Source of the DNA: Nguyenibacter vanlangensis
Lineage (GTDB): Bacteria > Pseudomonadota > Alphaproteobacteria > Acetobacterales > Acetobacteraceae
NCBI RefSeq assembly: GCF_038719015.1
Contig: NZ_CP152276.1
Span: 4,481,501-4,545,500, forward strand
Length of the DNA stretch: 64,000 nucleotides
Reading direction: 5' to 3'
Within the stretch, counting starts at the first letter, position 1; each line of letters starts with the position of its first letter. Both the position numbers and the translations under genes were made by a program. Positions 17,277-27,186 of this stretch are shown piece by piece. The notes under the pieces are model-generated. The model was given only the letters and a program-made list of their open reading frames with translations. It searched no databases and had not been told where the DNA came from.

Positions 17277-17851
17277 CCCAGGATACGCCCAGAGACACGC
17301 CCAGAGACACGCCCAGGGACACGCCCCAGGACACATCCCTTGGCCGCGCCACGCTCTACGCGCGCGCCACGATGCAGGAACGCGCCCGCCTGTTCGCCGC
17401 GCGCGGCGAACAGGCGGGCGTCCAGGACGGGCCCCGCCGCTCCGCCGTCATCCTCGACATCGACGGCCAGGGCTACGCCATCGACGTGCCCCATGTGCTG
17501 CGCGTGACCGACCCGGCCTGGTGCGCCATGCCCATGCGGCCCGACTGTCCAGCCGGGGTGCGGGGCGTCTATGGCTATGGCGGCAATCTCTATACAGTGT
17601 TCGACCTGTCGGTCCTGCTGGGCGGCGCGCCGATGCGCGCGGCCGGCACCATGGTGCTGCTGCGCCCGGCGTCCGGCCTGTCGGTCGCGCGTTTCGCCCT
17701 GCTGGCCGGCGCCACGACGGGCGTCGCGGACATCGCGGACGCGTCCGCCGGCCCGTCCACCCCGCACCCCCTGGCCGTCCTGCCGGACGGCCGGGTGGTC
17801 GCGGCGCTCGATCCCGCGCGCCTGTTCGCCGCACGCCATTTCGGAGTCTGA
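17273..17851 (+). CDS. cheW: Second CheW-like coupling protein with an RDTP repeat
   Basis: The 192-residue protein has a CheW domain in residues 58-190: SAVILDIDGQGYAIDVPHVL, GVRGVYGYGGNLYTVFDLSVLLG and a closing VVAALDPARLF. The N-terminus is a tandem array, MTQDTPRDTPRDTPRDTPQD, encoded by imperfect 12-nt repeats at 17282-17333. The rest of the N-terminal extension (ATMQERARLFAARGEQA) is helical and resembles the equivalent of WspD. Its ATG overlaps the cheR stop. It is expected to couple the receptor to CheA as an alternative adaptor. Confidence 0.85.
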   Translation: MTQDTPRDTPRDTPRDTPQDTSLGRATLYARATMQERARLFAARGEQAGVQDGPRRSAVILDIDGQGYAIDVPHVLRVTDPAWCAMPMRPDCPAGVRGVYGYGGNLYTVFDLSVLLGGAPMRAAGTMVLLRPASGLSVARFALLAGATTGVADIADASAGPSTPHPLAVLPDGRVVAALDPARLFAARHFGV

Positions 17852-17857
17852 CCCGCC

Positions 17858-19540
17858 GTGACAATCGCCAATCGCCTGCTGCTCGGATTCATGGTCGGCG
17901 TGATGCTGATGGTCTCCATCGGCGTCTACGCGCTGGGCCAGATCCGCAATGTCCGCGACGAAATGACGGTGATCGTCACCCGCGACCTGTCGGTCTACCG
18001 CCAGCTCAACCATCTGCGCGCGCTGGAAAACGACCTGGTCGCCCGCCGCCTGTCCATCCTCTCCCATTTCTATGCGCGCGATTACGACAAGGGCGGCGTC
18101 GCGCTCGATGCCGCCATCGCCGACTGGGGCGCCGAGGAACGACAGGCCGAGGACACGCTGGTCCAGGCGCTCAGCGACGCCGGCCAGGCGAATGACGAGG
18201 CCCCGGTCGGCGCCCGCCGCGCCATGTTCGCCGCGATTTCCGCGCTGCTCCGCCAGGCGCTGGGCCAGGTCCGCCAGAACGGCCAGTCCGCCGACGAATT
18301 GTTCGCCGCCATCCGCCGGGGGGACGACGCCGCCGTCCGGCTGCAATCGGCCCAGCTCGACGGCCGCGACCAGGCGATCGACCGCCTGGTGACCGAGGCC
18401 GCGACCACGCTGGACGGCGGCGTGCAGGCCGGCGAGGCGCAGAGCGGCGCGTTGTACGAATTCAGCCGCCGCTCGCTCACCCTCGGCCTGGCGGTCGCGG
18501 TCATCGTGGCGCTGATCGTCACTTTCTGGACCCGGCGCTCGATCCTGGCGCCGCTCGCGGCGCTGATGCGGGTGATGGAACTGGTGGGGCAGGGCGATCT
18601 CTCGACCCGCGTGACGGTCAACGGCTCCGGCGTCGGCCGCGACGAGTTCGAACGGCTGGGCCTGGGGCTCAACCGCATGATCGACGGCCTGCGCGAAATC
18701 GCGCAGCAAAGCCGCGAGGCCACGCGCAATCTCGACGCCGCGGTCGCCGACATCCGCGCCTCCGCCCAGCAGCAGGCCGCCAGCGTCGAGGAACAGTTCG
18801 CCGCGGTCCAGGAAACCGCCGCCACGGTCGACCAGATCACCCATTCCGGCGCCCAGATCAGCAAGCGCGCGCGTGAGGTCATCTCGTCGGCCGAAATCAT
18901 CGTCCACAGCTCGGCCAGCGGGCTGGAAGCGGTCGAGGAAACCGCCCGCGCCATGGCCCGCACCCAGGAAGGGGCCGAGGCCGTGGCCCAGAACATCGTG
19001 GCCCTCTCCGAACGCACCGATGCGATCAGCGAGATCATCACCGCCGTCAACGACCTGTCGGAACGCTCGCACCTGCTGGCGCTCAACGCGGCGATCGAGG
19101 CCGCTTCGGCCGGCGAGCACGGGCGCTCCTTCGCCGTGGTGGCCGCGGAAATGAAGATCCTGGCCGACCAGTCGCGCGACGCCACCCAGCATGTGCGCTC
19201 GATCCTCGGCGACATCCAGCGCGGCATCAACACCTCGGTGATGCTGACCGAAGAGGCCGTGAAACGCGTCTCGGCCGGCAAGGAACGCACCGACATCTCC
19301 TATCACACGATCGAGCGCATGACCGGCGGGATCGAGGAAGGCGTGCATGCCTTCCAGCAGATCGTCGCCTCGACCAACCAGCAGCAGATCGGCATCGAAC
19401 AGGTCATGACGGCCCTGCAGAGCATCCGCCAGGCCAGCCAGCAGACGGCCGCCGGCACCCGCAACCTGGAAGCCTCGGCCAGCAATCTCGGCAGCCTGTC
19501 GCACCAGCTCCTGGCCATCTCCGCCCGCTACCGCACCTGA
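17858..19540 (+). CDS. Methyl-accepting chemotaxis protein with 4-helix-bundle sensor
   Basis: The 560-residue receptor has TM1 at about residues 5-27, a periplasmic helical sensor of about 180 residues (4HB_MCP type) and TM2 at 207-225. A HAMP domain follows to about 280, then a long cytoplasmic coiled coil. The signalling tip reads NDLSERSHLLALNAAIEAAS followed by AGEHGRSFAVVAAE, the universal hairpin. There is no C-terminal CheR-binding pentapeptide; the TPR-CheR may dock otherwise. It starts at GTG. Being the only receptor in the operon, it should feed the adjacent CheA. Its ligand cannot be inferred; the sensor lacks a recognisable Cache or PAS domain. Confidence 0.92.
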   Translation: MTIANRLLLGFMVGVMLMVSIGVYALGQIRNVRDEMTVIVTRDLSVYRQLNHLRALENDLVARRLSILSHFYARDYDKGGVALDAAIADWGAEERQAEDTLVQALSDAGQANDEAPVGARRAMFAAISALLRQALGQVRQNGQSADELFAAIRRGDDAAVRLQSAQLDGRDQAIDRLVTEAATTLDGGVQAGEAQSGALYEFSRRSLTLGLAVAVIVALIVTFWTRRSILAPLAALMRVMELVGQGDLSTRVTVNGSGVGRDEFERLGLGLNRMIDGLREIAQQSREATRNLDAAVADIRASAQQQAASVEEQFAAVQETAATVDQITHSGAQISKRAREVISSAEIIVHSSASGLEAVEETARAMARTQEGAEAVAQNIVALSERTDAISEIITAVNDLSERSHLLALNAAIEAASAGEHGRSFAVVAAEMKILADQSRDATQHVRSILGDIQRGINTSVMLTEEAVKRVSAGKERTDISYHTIERMTGGIEEGVHAFQQIVASTNQQQIGIEQVMTALQSIRQASQQTAAGTRNLEASASNLGSLSHQLLAISARYRT

Positions 19541-19545
19541 CGGCC

Positions 19546-21735
19546 GTGGAAAGCCTGCAACAGGAATTGCTGGCGGTCTTTCAGGCCGAATATCGCGACC
19601 ATCTCCGCGTGGTGCGCGACATCCTGGCGGCCGGCCCGCCGGACGCGCACGGCGTGGGCGAAATCTTCCGCCGCGTCCATTCGCTCAAGGGCGCGGCCCG
19701 CGTCGTCGAGCGCGCCGACATCGAATCCATAGCCCATGCGCTGGAAAACCGCCTGTTCCGCCTGACGGACGGACACCAGCCGGCCCAGCCCGACGACATC
19801 GCCGCGATCGGCCGGGCCATGGACCGGATCGACGCCGCCATGCAGGGCGCCCCTCCCGCCCCGCCGCCCGTCTCGTCACCCGCCGTCCCGGGGGGCGAGG
19901 ACGCGGCGGAATCCTACGTGCAGGTCCCGCTCTCGCGCCTCGACGCGCTGTCCGGCGTCCTGCACGACGTCCTGGCCGCCGCCGGCCGGCAGGACCGGCT
20001 CTGGGCCGAACTCGACGACCTCGCCGCCCTGGCCCGCCGCCATGCCGACGCGCCGCCCGCCGACCCGGCGGCCGAACTGGCGCGGCTGACCCGCGCCCTG
20101 TCCGCCCTGTCGCGCGAACGCGGCCGCCTGGCCGGCCAGCTCGACCGCGCCATGCTGCGGATGGACGAGGACATCCGCGCCGTCACCCTGGTCCCCGCCG
20201 GCACGGTCTTCGGCTCCCTGGCCGGCATGGTGCGCCAGATCGCCCGCGAACATGCCCGCGAACACCCCTCCGAGGACGGCGACGGCGAGGTCACGGTCCG
20301 GCTGCTCGGCATGGATGTCCGCGCCGACCGCCGCGTCATGCAGGCCCTGCGCGACCCGGTGATCCACCTGCTGCGCAACGCCATCGTCCACGGGCGGGAA
20401 AGCGCGTCCCGCCGGCGGCAAGCCGGCAAGCCGCCCGTGCCGGTGCTCACATTGTCGGTCCGCATGGTCGGCGTGCGGCTCCTGGTCTCGGTCTCCGACG
20501 ACGGGCGCGGCCCCGACCTCGACGCGATCGCCGCCCGCGCGGCGCAGAAGGGCCTGATCCCCCCCGACACGCAGCCCGACCCCGACACGCTGCTGGCCCT
20601 GGTCTTCGATCCCGGCTTCTCCACCCGGCCCCAGGCCGATCACCTGGCCGGCCGGGGCATGGGCCTCTCGGTGGTGGCCGAGGCCGCGCGCGCCCTGCAC
20701 GGCGCGGTCCGCATGGAGGCCGGCCAACCCGACACCACCCAGCCCGACACCCAGTCCTGGGGCACGACCGTCACGATGTCCGTCCCGGTGTCCAGGCGCC
20801 AGCGCACCACCCTGCTGGTCGAGGCCGGGGGCATGACGGTCGGCCTGCCCGGGCGGGCCATCGAACGGCTGCTGCGCGTGCGCCAGGCCGACCTGCGCGT
20901 GATCGACGGCCGCACCTACATTCCCCTCGCCGACCGCAGCGATTCCGCCGCGCCGCCCGCCGAACCCGCCCTGGTGCCCGTGGTGCCGCTCGCCGCCTTC
21001 CTCGGCCGCCCCGATGCCGCCCCGCCAGTCTCCCTGCCGATCCATGACGGCGCCCTGTCGGTCGCCCTGGTCGCGGCCGAGGGCCTGCGCTGCGGCTTCG
21101 CCGTCGACCGGATGCGCGAGGTGCGGATCCTGCAGATCTCCGACGCCCAGGCGGCCGGGCTGGACAGCGAACTGGCGCCCGGCGTCGGCTGGCCGCGCGG
21201 CGACCGGCCCGTCTTCGTGCTCAGCCCCGACACCCTGCTCGGCCGCTGGAACAAGGGCGGCGCCCCCGGCCCGCGCATCGACGGTCCGCGCCTCGACGGC
21301 CTGCACATCGACGGCCCTCCCGCCGGCCACCGGCCCGCCGAACCCGCCGCCGCGCCACGCCGCCGCGCGCCGACGGTGCTGATCGTTGACGATTCGATTA
21401 CCACACGGACTCTCCAGAAGACGATCCTCCAGACCCACGGCTATGATGTCCTGCTGGCGACCGACGGGGTCGAGGCCCTGTCGACCCTGCGCCGCTCGGC
21501 CCACGGGATCGACGTGATCGTGACGGACGTGGAGATGCCCCGCATGGATGGATTCGCGCTGCTGGACGCCGTCAGGGCCGACCCGCGCCTCTCCTCCATC
21601 CCCGTCGTGCTCATGACCTCGCGGAACGAGGAAACCGACATTCGCCGCGGGCTCGAAGGCGGCGCGCGCGCCTACCTCACCAAACAGGGCTTCGAACAGG
21701 GCGAATTGCTGGACACGATCCGGGGGGTGCTGTGA
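19546..21735 (+). CDS. cheA: CheA-type histidine kinase with C-terminal receiver (WspE/CheA3-like)
   Basis: The 729-residue kinase has an HPt domain with H45 in VHSLKGAAR, a helical P3, and an HATPase. The HATPase boxes are HLLRNAIVHG (about 272), VSDDGRGPDLDAI and GRGMGLSVVAEAARALHG (about 368). A CheW-like P5 and a receiver domain from about 607 complete it. The receiver has the pair LIVDDS, the phospho-Asp in VTDVEMPRMDG, and Lys in YLTKQG. A fused receiver is typical of WspE and of CheA3 of Rhodospirillum centenum, and acts as a phosphate sink or internal switch. It starts at GTG. TQPDTQPD-like repeats lie before the CheW domain. The stop overlaps cheB. Confidence 0.92.
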   Translation: MESLQQELLAVFQAEYRDHLRVVRDILAAGPPDAHGVGEIFRRVHSLKGAARVVERADIESIAHALENRLFRLTDGHQPAQPDDIAAIGRAMDRIDAAMQGAPPAPPPVSSPAVPGGEDAAESYVQVPLSRLDALSGVLHDVLAAAGRQDRLWAELDDLAALARRHADAPPADPAAELARLTRALSALSRERGRLAGQLDRAMLRMDEDIRAVTLVPAGTVFGSLAGMVRQIAREHAREHPSEDGDGEVTVRLLGMDVRADRRVMQALRDPVIHLLRNAIVHGRESASRRRQAGKPPVPVLTLSVRMVGVRLLVSVSDDGRGPDLDAIAARAAQKGLIPPDTQPDPDTLLALVFDPGFSTRPQADHLAGRGMGLSVVAEAARALHGAVRMEAGQPDTTQPDTQSWGTTVTMSVPVSRRQRTTLLVEAGGMTVGLPGRAIERLLRVRQADLRVIDGRTYIPLADRSDSAAPPAEPALVPVVPLAAFLGRPDAAPPVSLPIHDGALSVALVAAEGLRCGFAVDRMREVRILQISDAQAAGLDSELAPGVGWPRGDRPVFVLSPDTLLGRWNKGGAPGPRIDGPRLDGLHIDGPPAGHRPAEPAAAPRRRAPTVLIVDDSITTRTLQKTILQTHGYDVLLATDGVEALSTLRRSAHGIDVIVTDVEMPRMDGFALLDAVRADPRLSSIPVVLMTSRNEETDIRRGLEGGARAYLTKQGFEQGELLDTIRGVL

Positions 21736-22907
21736 ACCACCTCCTCGTTGCGCCGCCCCGGGTCCGCGTGCTGGTGGTCGAGGACTCCGCCGTCATCCGC
21801 CAGGTCATGGTCCGGCTGGTCCGCGGCGACCCGCGCCTGGAACTGATCGAAGCCGTCGAAACGGCCGAGGAGGCGCTGCGCCTGGTCCCCCGCCTGCGGC
21901 CCGACGTGATCTCGATGGATGTGCGCCTGCCCGGCATGGACGGTCTTGCGGCGACCCGGCGCATCATGGCGGAATGCCCCACGCCGATCGTCATCGTCTG
22001 CGACGCCTCGACCGACCCGGCCCTGCGCATCTCGATGGACGCCCTGCGCTCGGGCGCGCTGTCGGTGGTCGAAAAGCCGGCCGGCTGGCCGTCCGGTGCA
22101 TCCGGCACCGCGATCGCGACGCAATTGTACATCATGAGCCAGGTGCCCGTGATCCGCCGCCGCGTGGCCCCGGTAACGATGGCCCCCGAGACAATGACAC
22201 CCGGGACGATGACGCCAGGGATGATGCCTCCAGAGGCCGCCCCTCCCGCCCTGCTCCCCGTGCCGCGCCGGCTGCGCCCGCGCCTCGTCGCCATGGCCGC
22301 CTCGACCGGCGGCCCGCAGGCATTCTCCCACATCGTGGGCGCGCTGCCCGCCGATTTCCCTTGGCCGATCCTCCTCGTCCAGCATATGGGCGCCGGCTTC
22401 ATGGAGGGATTCGCCGCCTGGCTGGCCACCCAGACCCCGCTTTCGGTCGGCCTCGCCCGGCAGGGCGAGGCCCTGCGTCCCGGCCACATCCATGTCGCCC
22501 CCGCCGAAACCCACCTGATGCTGGGCGGCCATGACGAAATCCGCCTGTCCGGCGCACCTCCCCTGGGCGGGCAGCGCCCGGCGGCGAACGCGCTCTTCTC
22601 GTCGCTGACCCGCATGGGGGGCGGGGCCATGGGCGTACTCCTCACCGGCATGGGCGAGGACGGGGCCACCGGCCTGCGCGACCTGCGCCGCGCCGGCGCC
22701 TACACGATCGTCGAGGACCGCAGCACCTCCATCGTCCACGGCATGCCCGGTGCCGCCGAACGCCTCGGCGCGGCCAGCGTCAGCCTGCCGCTCGGCCAGA
22801 TCGCCCCCCACCTCGTCGCCATCGCCGCCGCCTCGCGCGTCCCGCACGCCGTCTCCCATGTCGATTCCCATGCCGAGAGCGGCACGACCGGGGACGCGCC
22901 GGCATGA
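21732..22907 (+). CDS. cheB: CheB receiver-methylesterase
   Basis: The 391-residue protein has an N-terminal receiver (LVVEDSAVIRQVM, SMDVRLPGMDG) and a C-terminal methylesterase. The catalytic triad is visible: Ser in AASTGG (about 190), His in LVQHMG (about 217) and Asp in TGMGEDGA (about 308). It demethylates receptor glutamates. The linker carries a tandem MTPGTMTPG repeat. It begins at GTG overlapping the cheA stop, and its stop overlaps the next start. It corresponds to WspF/CheB3. Confidence 0.93.
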   Translation: MNHLLVAPPRVRVLVVEDSAVIRQVMVRLVRGDPRLELIEAVETAEEALRLVPRLRPDVISMDVRLPGMDGLAATRRIMAECPTPIVIVCDASTDPALRISMDALRSGALSVVEKPAGWPSGASGTAIATQLYIMSQVPVIRRRVAPVTMAPETMTPGTMTPGMMPPEAAPPALLPVPRRLRPRLVAMAASTGGPQAFSHIVGALPADFPWPILLVQHMGAGFMEGFAAWLATQTPLSVGLARQGEALRPGHIHVAPAETHLMLGGHDEIRLSGAPPLGGQRPAANALFSSLTRMGGGAMGVLLTGMGEDGATGLRDLRRAGAYTIVEDRSTSIVHGMPGAAERLGAASVSLPLGQIAPHLVAIAAASRVPHAVSHVDSHAESGTTGDAPA

Positions 22908-24901
22908 CCGCGCCCCCGCAACCGGCCCAGCAACAGGCCCCGCAGCCGACCCTGCTGCTGGTCGAGGATTCCGACACCCAGGCGCTGCGCATCCGCCGCA
23001 TGCTCGAAGGCCACGGCTTCACCGTCAGCCGCGTCGCCAGCGGCGAGGCCGCGCTGGACTCGCTCGATGCCCGCATCCCCGACCTGGTGGTGGCCGATTA
23101 CCACCTGCCGGGAATGAATGGCGGCCAGATGGCCCGCCAGCTCCGCATGAGCCCGGTCACCCGCATGATCCCCGTGCTGATGCTGACCGAGGGCGGCGAA
23201 CCAGGGCTCGAGCGCGAGGGCCTGGAAAGCGGCGCCGACGCCTACGTGCCCAAATCCGCCGATCCGGACCTGATCGTCTTCCGCATCCGCGCCCTGCTGC
23301 GCGAGGGCGCCGGGACCGGCCCGCGCGACGACAGCCCCCTGTTCCGCCGCGCGCGGATCCTGGTGGTCGGCGGCGACGGCGCGCCCGGCCGCGACGTCGC
23401 CTCCCTGGCCGCCCTGATGCGCTCCGACGGGCACGACGTCATGGTGGCGCCGCACCCCTCCGCCGTGGACCGGCAGAGCTGGCTGGACGCGGCGCGCGGC
23501 CCCGACTGCGTGGTGGTCGACCTGGTCTCCGGCCGGTTCGACGGCATCGCCTTCTGCCGCGAACTGGACGATCTGCGGCAGAAAATCGTGGTGGGCGGCG
23601 CCGTCCCGCCACGCATCCTCGGGCTCAGCGGCGGCCAGGCCGCGCGCGGCGCCCTCTCCGCCCGCGCGTTCGAGGCCGGGGTGGACGATCTGGTCTCCGA
23701 CGATGTCGAGCCCGAAATGCTCGCCCTGCGCATCCGCGCCCTGCTGCGCCGCAAGCTGCTGCAGGACGAGGCCAGGCGCATCGACCATGAACGCCAGGCG
23801 CGCGAGATCGCGGTCGAGACCGCCCGCGCCGAGGCCGCCGCCATCGCGTCCAAGGCGTCGCTGGCCGGCGCGCTGGAACAGGCCAACACCGAACTGGCCG
23901 CCGCCAACCGCAAGCTGATCGAAACCCAGAGCAAGCTGGTCCAGACCGCGAAGATGGCCTCGCTGGGCGAGCTGGTCGCCGGGATCGCGCACGAAATCAA
24001 CAATCCGCTCGCCTTCATCCTGGCGCACAAGGACACGGTCGCCCGCCTGCTGGCCCAGGTGATCGACGCCGAGAAGGACGCACCCGAGAACGACATGTCC
24101 GGGGACGGCGCATCCCCCGCTGCCGCCTCGGCCGCCGCCGAACGCCGCGCCGCGCTGGCGAAATGCCGCGACCGGGTGGAATCGATGAATCTCGGCCTGC
24201 GCCGCATCCAGAACCTGGTGGTGAACCTGCGCAAATTCTCCCGCCTGGACGAGGGCCAGTTCCAGGTCATCGACGTGCCCGAGGCGCTCGAGACCGTGCT
24301 CGCCCTGCTGACCCAGAAATTCGGCGGCCATATCGCGGTCGAACGGAACTATCGCGCGCCCGACCGGCTCTATTGCCAGTCCGCGCTGCTCAACCAGGTG
24401 ATCATGAACATCATCAGCAACGCGGCCGACGCCATCCTCTCCATGACCGACCAGTCCGCTGCCGCCCCCGGCGCCCCCATATCCGCCGCATCCATGCCCG
24501 CCGGCCTGATCAGCATCGGCACCGAACTGCGCGCCGCCAGCGATCGACCAAACGGCGATCGACAAAACGGCGATCGCCAGAACGGGGGCGATCGCCAGAC
24601 CTACGTCTTCACCATCCGCGACAACGGCCCCGGCATCCCCCCGGACATGAAGGAACGGGTCTTCGAGCCCTTCTTCACCACCAAGCCCGTCGGGGCCGGC
24701 ACCGGCCTGGGGCTCGCCATCGCCTATGGCGTGGTGCAGGCCCATCACGGCACGATCACCGCCACCGACGCGCCGGGCGGCGGCACCCTCTTCACCGTCG
24801 CGGTGCCCTGGCAGCCCGAACTGGCGGCGCTCCCCGATCCCGGGGCCCATCCCGAGGCCATGCCGCCCCCCAGCCCCGTCGGCGCGGGGGCCCCCGCATG
24901 A
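22904..24901 (+). CDS. Histidine kinase with two N-terminal receiver domains (CheS3-like)
   Basis: The 665-residue protein has a receiver at residues 17-135 ([33 protein letters not shown]). A second receiver-like domain at about 148-280 starts [11 protein letters not shown], so the acidic pair is lost although [12 protein letters not shown] keeps a possible Asp. Then follow a coiled coil, a HisKA with H in [18 protein letters not shown] (about 362) and an HATPase ending [20 protein letters not shown]. Two N-terminal receivers before a kinase match CheS3, the partner of CheA3 in Rhodospirillum centenum. [17 protein letters not shown] repeat lies in the ATP-binding domain. The next gene starts inside its stop (ATGA). 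Confidence 0.88.
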   Translation: MTAPPQPAQQQAPQPTLLLVEDSDTQALRIRRMLEGHGFTVSRVASGEAALDSLDARIPDLVVADYHLPGMNGGQMARQLRMSPVTRMIPVLMLTEGGEPGLEREGLESGADAYVPKSADPDLIVFRIRALLREGAGTGPRDDSPLFRRARILVVGGDGAPGRDVASLAALMRSDGHDVMVAPHPSAVDRQSWLDAARGPDCVVVDLVSGRFDGIAFCRELDDLRQKIVVGGAVPPRILGLSGGQAARGALSARAFEAGVDDLVSDDVEPEMLALRIRALLRRKLLQDEARRIDHERQAREIAVETARAEAAAIASKASLAGALEQANTELAAANRKLIETQSKLVQTAKMASLGELVAGIAHEINNPLAFILAHKDTVARLLAQVIDAEKDAPENDMSGDGASPAAASAAAERRAALAKCRDRVESMNLGLRRIQNLVVNLRKFSRLDEGQFQVIDVPEALETVLALLTQKFGGHIAVERNYRAPDRLYCQSALLNQVIMNIISNAADAILSMTDQSAAAPGAPISAASMPAGLISIGTELRAASDRPNGDRQNGDRQNGGDRQTYVFTIRDNGPGIPPDMKERVFEPFFTTKPVGAGTGLGLAIAYGVVQAHHGTITATDAPGGGTLFTVAVPWQPELAALPDPGAHPEAMPPPSPVGAGAPA

Positions 24902-26910
24902 CGGCCCGCCCCGTCGTCCTCCTGGTCGATGACGAACCCGAAATCCTCGTGGCCCTCACCGACCTGCTCGAGGATTCGTTCACGATCCTCTCCACCACCT
25001 CGCCGGCCGAGGCCCTGGACATCCTGGCCCGCCGCCCGGATGTCGACGTCATCGTCTCCGACCAGCGCATGCCGGAAATGGGCGGCGACGTCATGCTGGC
25101 CCGCGCCCGCGCCTTCTGCGACGCCCAGGCGATCCTGCTGACCGGCTACGCCGACATCGGCGCCGTCGCCGCGGCGCTGAACCAGGGCCGCATCTCGTTC
25201 TATTCGCACAAGCCCTGGGACGGCGACGCCCTGCGCGCGATGATCGTCCAGGCCGCCCACCGCCACCGGCTGGAAGGCGAACTGCACACCGAACGCATGC
25301 TGCTGCACGGGCTGCTCCGGAACCTGCGCTCCGGCCTGGCCTTCAAGGACCCCCAGGGCCGCTTCATCCGCATCAACCGCCAGGCCGCCGCCTTCTACGG
25401 CCGGGACGAGGCCGCCTGCCTCGGCCAGCGCGAGGAAGACCTGACCGACCCCGCCCAGCTCCCCGCCCTGCGTGCCGCCGAGGCCCGGATGGCCGCCGAG
25501 GGCAAGGACGAGGACGTCATCGCCTTTCCCACGCCCGGCGGCGGCACGGTCTGGCGCGAATTCACCCGCGCGCGGCTCGACGCCAATCCGGGTGCCACTC
25601 CGGGCGCCAATCCGGGCGTCGGCTCCCACTCGGTGCTGATCAATCGCGACATCACCCGCCAGCGGGAAATGGAGGCCCGCCTCCGCCAAGCCGAGAAGAT
25701 GCAGGCCCTTGGCACCATGGCCGGCGGCATCGCCCATGATTTCAACAATCTGCTGACGGCGGTGATGGGCTCGCTGGAACTCGCCGCCGACACCGGCCCC
25801 CCGCTCGATTCCCGCACGGCCCGCCTGCTCGACAACGCGATGGCCGCGGCCCGGCGCGGCGCGGACCTGACCCGCCGGCTGCTGAATTTCAGCCGCCCGC
25901 GCGACCTCTCCCTGCAGCCGGTCGACGTCAACGCCCTGCTGCGGAACATGCGCGACCTGCTGATGCAGGCCGTCACCGCCCGCCGCCGCGACGGCGCCGC
26001 ACCGCGCATGCCCTTCGCCATCGACGTGGGCGGCCTGGCGCCCGACGGCACCCTGCCGCCCGCCCGGACCGACGCCGGACAGCTCGAACTCGCGCTGCTC
26101 AATCTGTGCATCAATGCCGGCGACGCCATGCCCGACGGCGGCACGATCGCGCTCTCGACCCGCCCCATACATATCGACGGCCCACATATCGACGGCCCGC
26201 CTGTCGACAACCCGCCTGTCGACACGCCGCACGGCGACGGCCCGCGCATCGGCGATTCGGCCAGGGGCGACCTCGCGCCCGGCCCCTACGTGGTCGTCTC
26301 GGTCGCCGACCAGGGCACCGGCATGTCCCCCGAAACCCTGGCCCGCATCTTCGAACCCTTCTTCACCACCAAGGATGTCGGCCGCGGCACCGGGCTGGGC
26401 CTGTCGATGATCTACGGCTTCATCCGCCATGTCGGTGGCGACGTCCGCGTCTCCAGCACCCTGGGGCAGGGGACGCGGGTCGATCTCTATCTGCCCGTCC
26501 AGCAGGACGCCGCCACCCCCGCGCCGCCGCCGCCCCCCGACCCCCCCGCGCCGCGCGGCCTGCTGGCGCTGGTGGTCGATGACGAGGACGCGGTCCGCGC
26601 GGTCACCGCCGGCTTCCTGCGCGGCATGGGCCACCGCACGATCGAGGCGACGGGCGGCGAGGCCGCCCTGTCCCGCCTCTCCGACATGGAACCCGACATC
26701 CCCGACCTCGTGGTGATGGACGTCATGATGCCCCGGATGGGCGGCGAGGAAGCCGCCCGCCGCATCCGCGCCCGCTATCCGGGCACCCCCATCCTGTTCC
26801 TGACCGGCTACGCCGACAATGCCGACCTGCCAGCCGACGCCCTGATCCTGCGCAAGCCGTTCACACAGGCCGAACTGTCCGAATACATAGCCCGCGCCAT
26901 AGGATCATAA
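24898..26910 (+). CDS. Hybrid histidine kinase, REC-PAS-HisKA-HATPase-REC
   Basis: The 670-residue protein opens with a receiver ([41 protein letters not shown]). A PAS domain ([20 protein letters not shown], then [16 protein letters not shown]) is at about 135-245, and HisKA follows with H in [16 protein letters not shown] (about 279). The HATPase contains an [19 protein letters not shown] repeat insert and ends [21 protein letters not shown] final receiver at about 557-670 has [12 protein letters not shown]. It probably ends the phosphorelay that starts at CheA. The start overlaps the preceding stop. No DNA-binding or GGDEF output is present in the operon. Confidence 0.9.
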   Translation: MTARPVVLLVDDEPEILVALTDLLEDSFTILSTTSPAEALDILARRPDVDVIVSDQRMPEMGGDVMLARARAFCDAQAILLTGYADIGAVAAALNQGRISFYSHKPWDGDALRAMIVQAAHRHRLEGELHTERMLLHGLLRNLRSGLAFKDPQGRFIRINRQAAAFYGRDEAACLGQREEDLTDPAQLPALRAAEARMAAEGKDEDVIAFPTPGGGTVWREFTRARLDANPGATPGANPGVGSHSVLINRDITRQREMEARLRQAEKMQALGTMAGGIAHDFNNLLTAVMGSLELAADTGPPLDSRTARLLDNAMAAARRGADLTRRLLNFSRPRDLSLQPVDVNALLRNMRDLLMQAVTARRRDGAAPRMPFAIDVGGLAPDGTLPPARTDAGQLELALLNLCINAGDAMPDGGTIALSTRPIHIDGPHIDGPPVDNPPVDTPHGDGPRIGDSARGDLAPGPYVVVSVADQGTGMSPETLARIFEPFFTTKDVGRGTGLGLSMIYGFIRHVGGDVRVSSTLGQGTRVDLYLPVQQDAATPAPPPPPDPPAPRGLLALVVDDEDAVRAVTAGFLRGMGHRTIEATGGEAALSRLSDMEPDIPDLVVMDVMMPRMGGEEAARRIRARYPGTPILFLTGYADNADLPADALILRKPFTQAELSEYIARAIGS

Positions 26911-26914
26911 ACGG

Positions 26915-27076
26915 CGGTGGGGTCGTAAACGCGGGCTGGTGGCGATCCGACGCGGCTTTGCTGCGCTTCGCTGCTCACGGCCCACAAGGCCGCTGCGCTG
27001 CGATGCTCGCAAACCCACGCCGGCCGTGCCGCTGCGCGGCACTCTCGCTCACCAGCCCACGTTTCCGACCCCACCG
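26915..27076. repeat. Long inverted repeat after the chemosensory operon
   Basis: A 27-bp arm at 26915-26941 and its inverted partner at 27050-27076 match at 25 of 27 positions and enclose about 108 bp of GC-rich sequence. The left arm starts CGGTGGGGTCGTAAACG. It sits between the last chemosensory gene and hslV and could end transcription, or it could be a copy of a dispersed non-coding element. No protein-coding signal was found inside. Confidence 0.7.
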
Positions 27077-27080
27077 CGGC

Positions 27081-27140
27081 CCGGGGCATGAAGCGCGCCG
27101 TTTGCGCCACTTCGTGACGCTCCGGCGCGGCATTCCCCGG
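27081..27140. repeat. Second inverted repeat ahead of hslV
   Basis: CCGGGGCATGAAGCGCGCCG at 27081-27100 pairs with CGGCGCGGCATTCCCCGG at 27123-27140, with a bulge. It lies 46 bp upstream of the hslV start. Together with the larger inverted repeat just before it, the whole 230-bp gap is built from paired arms, suggesting a mobile or structural element; a role in the hslVU leader is also possible. Confidence 0.6.
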
Positions 27141-27186
27141 CTGTCCACCCTTGTCCTGCGCGGCGGACGGCTTATCTGTTCCAGTC

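Noticed and set aside
17282-17333. Regular repeats near the start of the second cheW considered as a CRISPR or regulatory array.
   Set aside because: They are 12-nt copies without spacers and encode an RDTP repeat in frame, so they are coding minisatellite-like copies.
17207-19504. Long minus-strand frame opposite the methyl-accepting protein and similar long frames opposite cheA, cheB and the two kinases.
   Set aside because: They have no recognisable motif, and the coding strand carries clear receptor and kinase domains.
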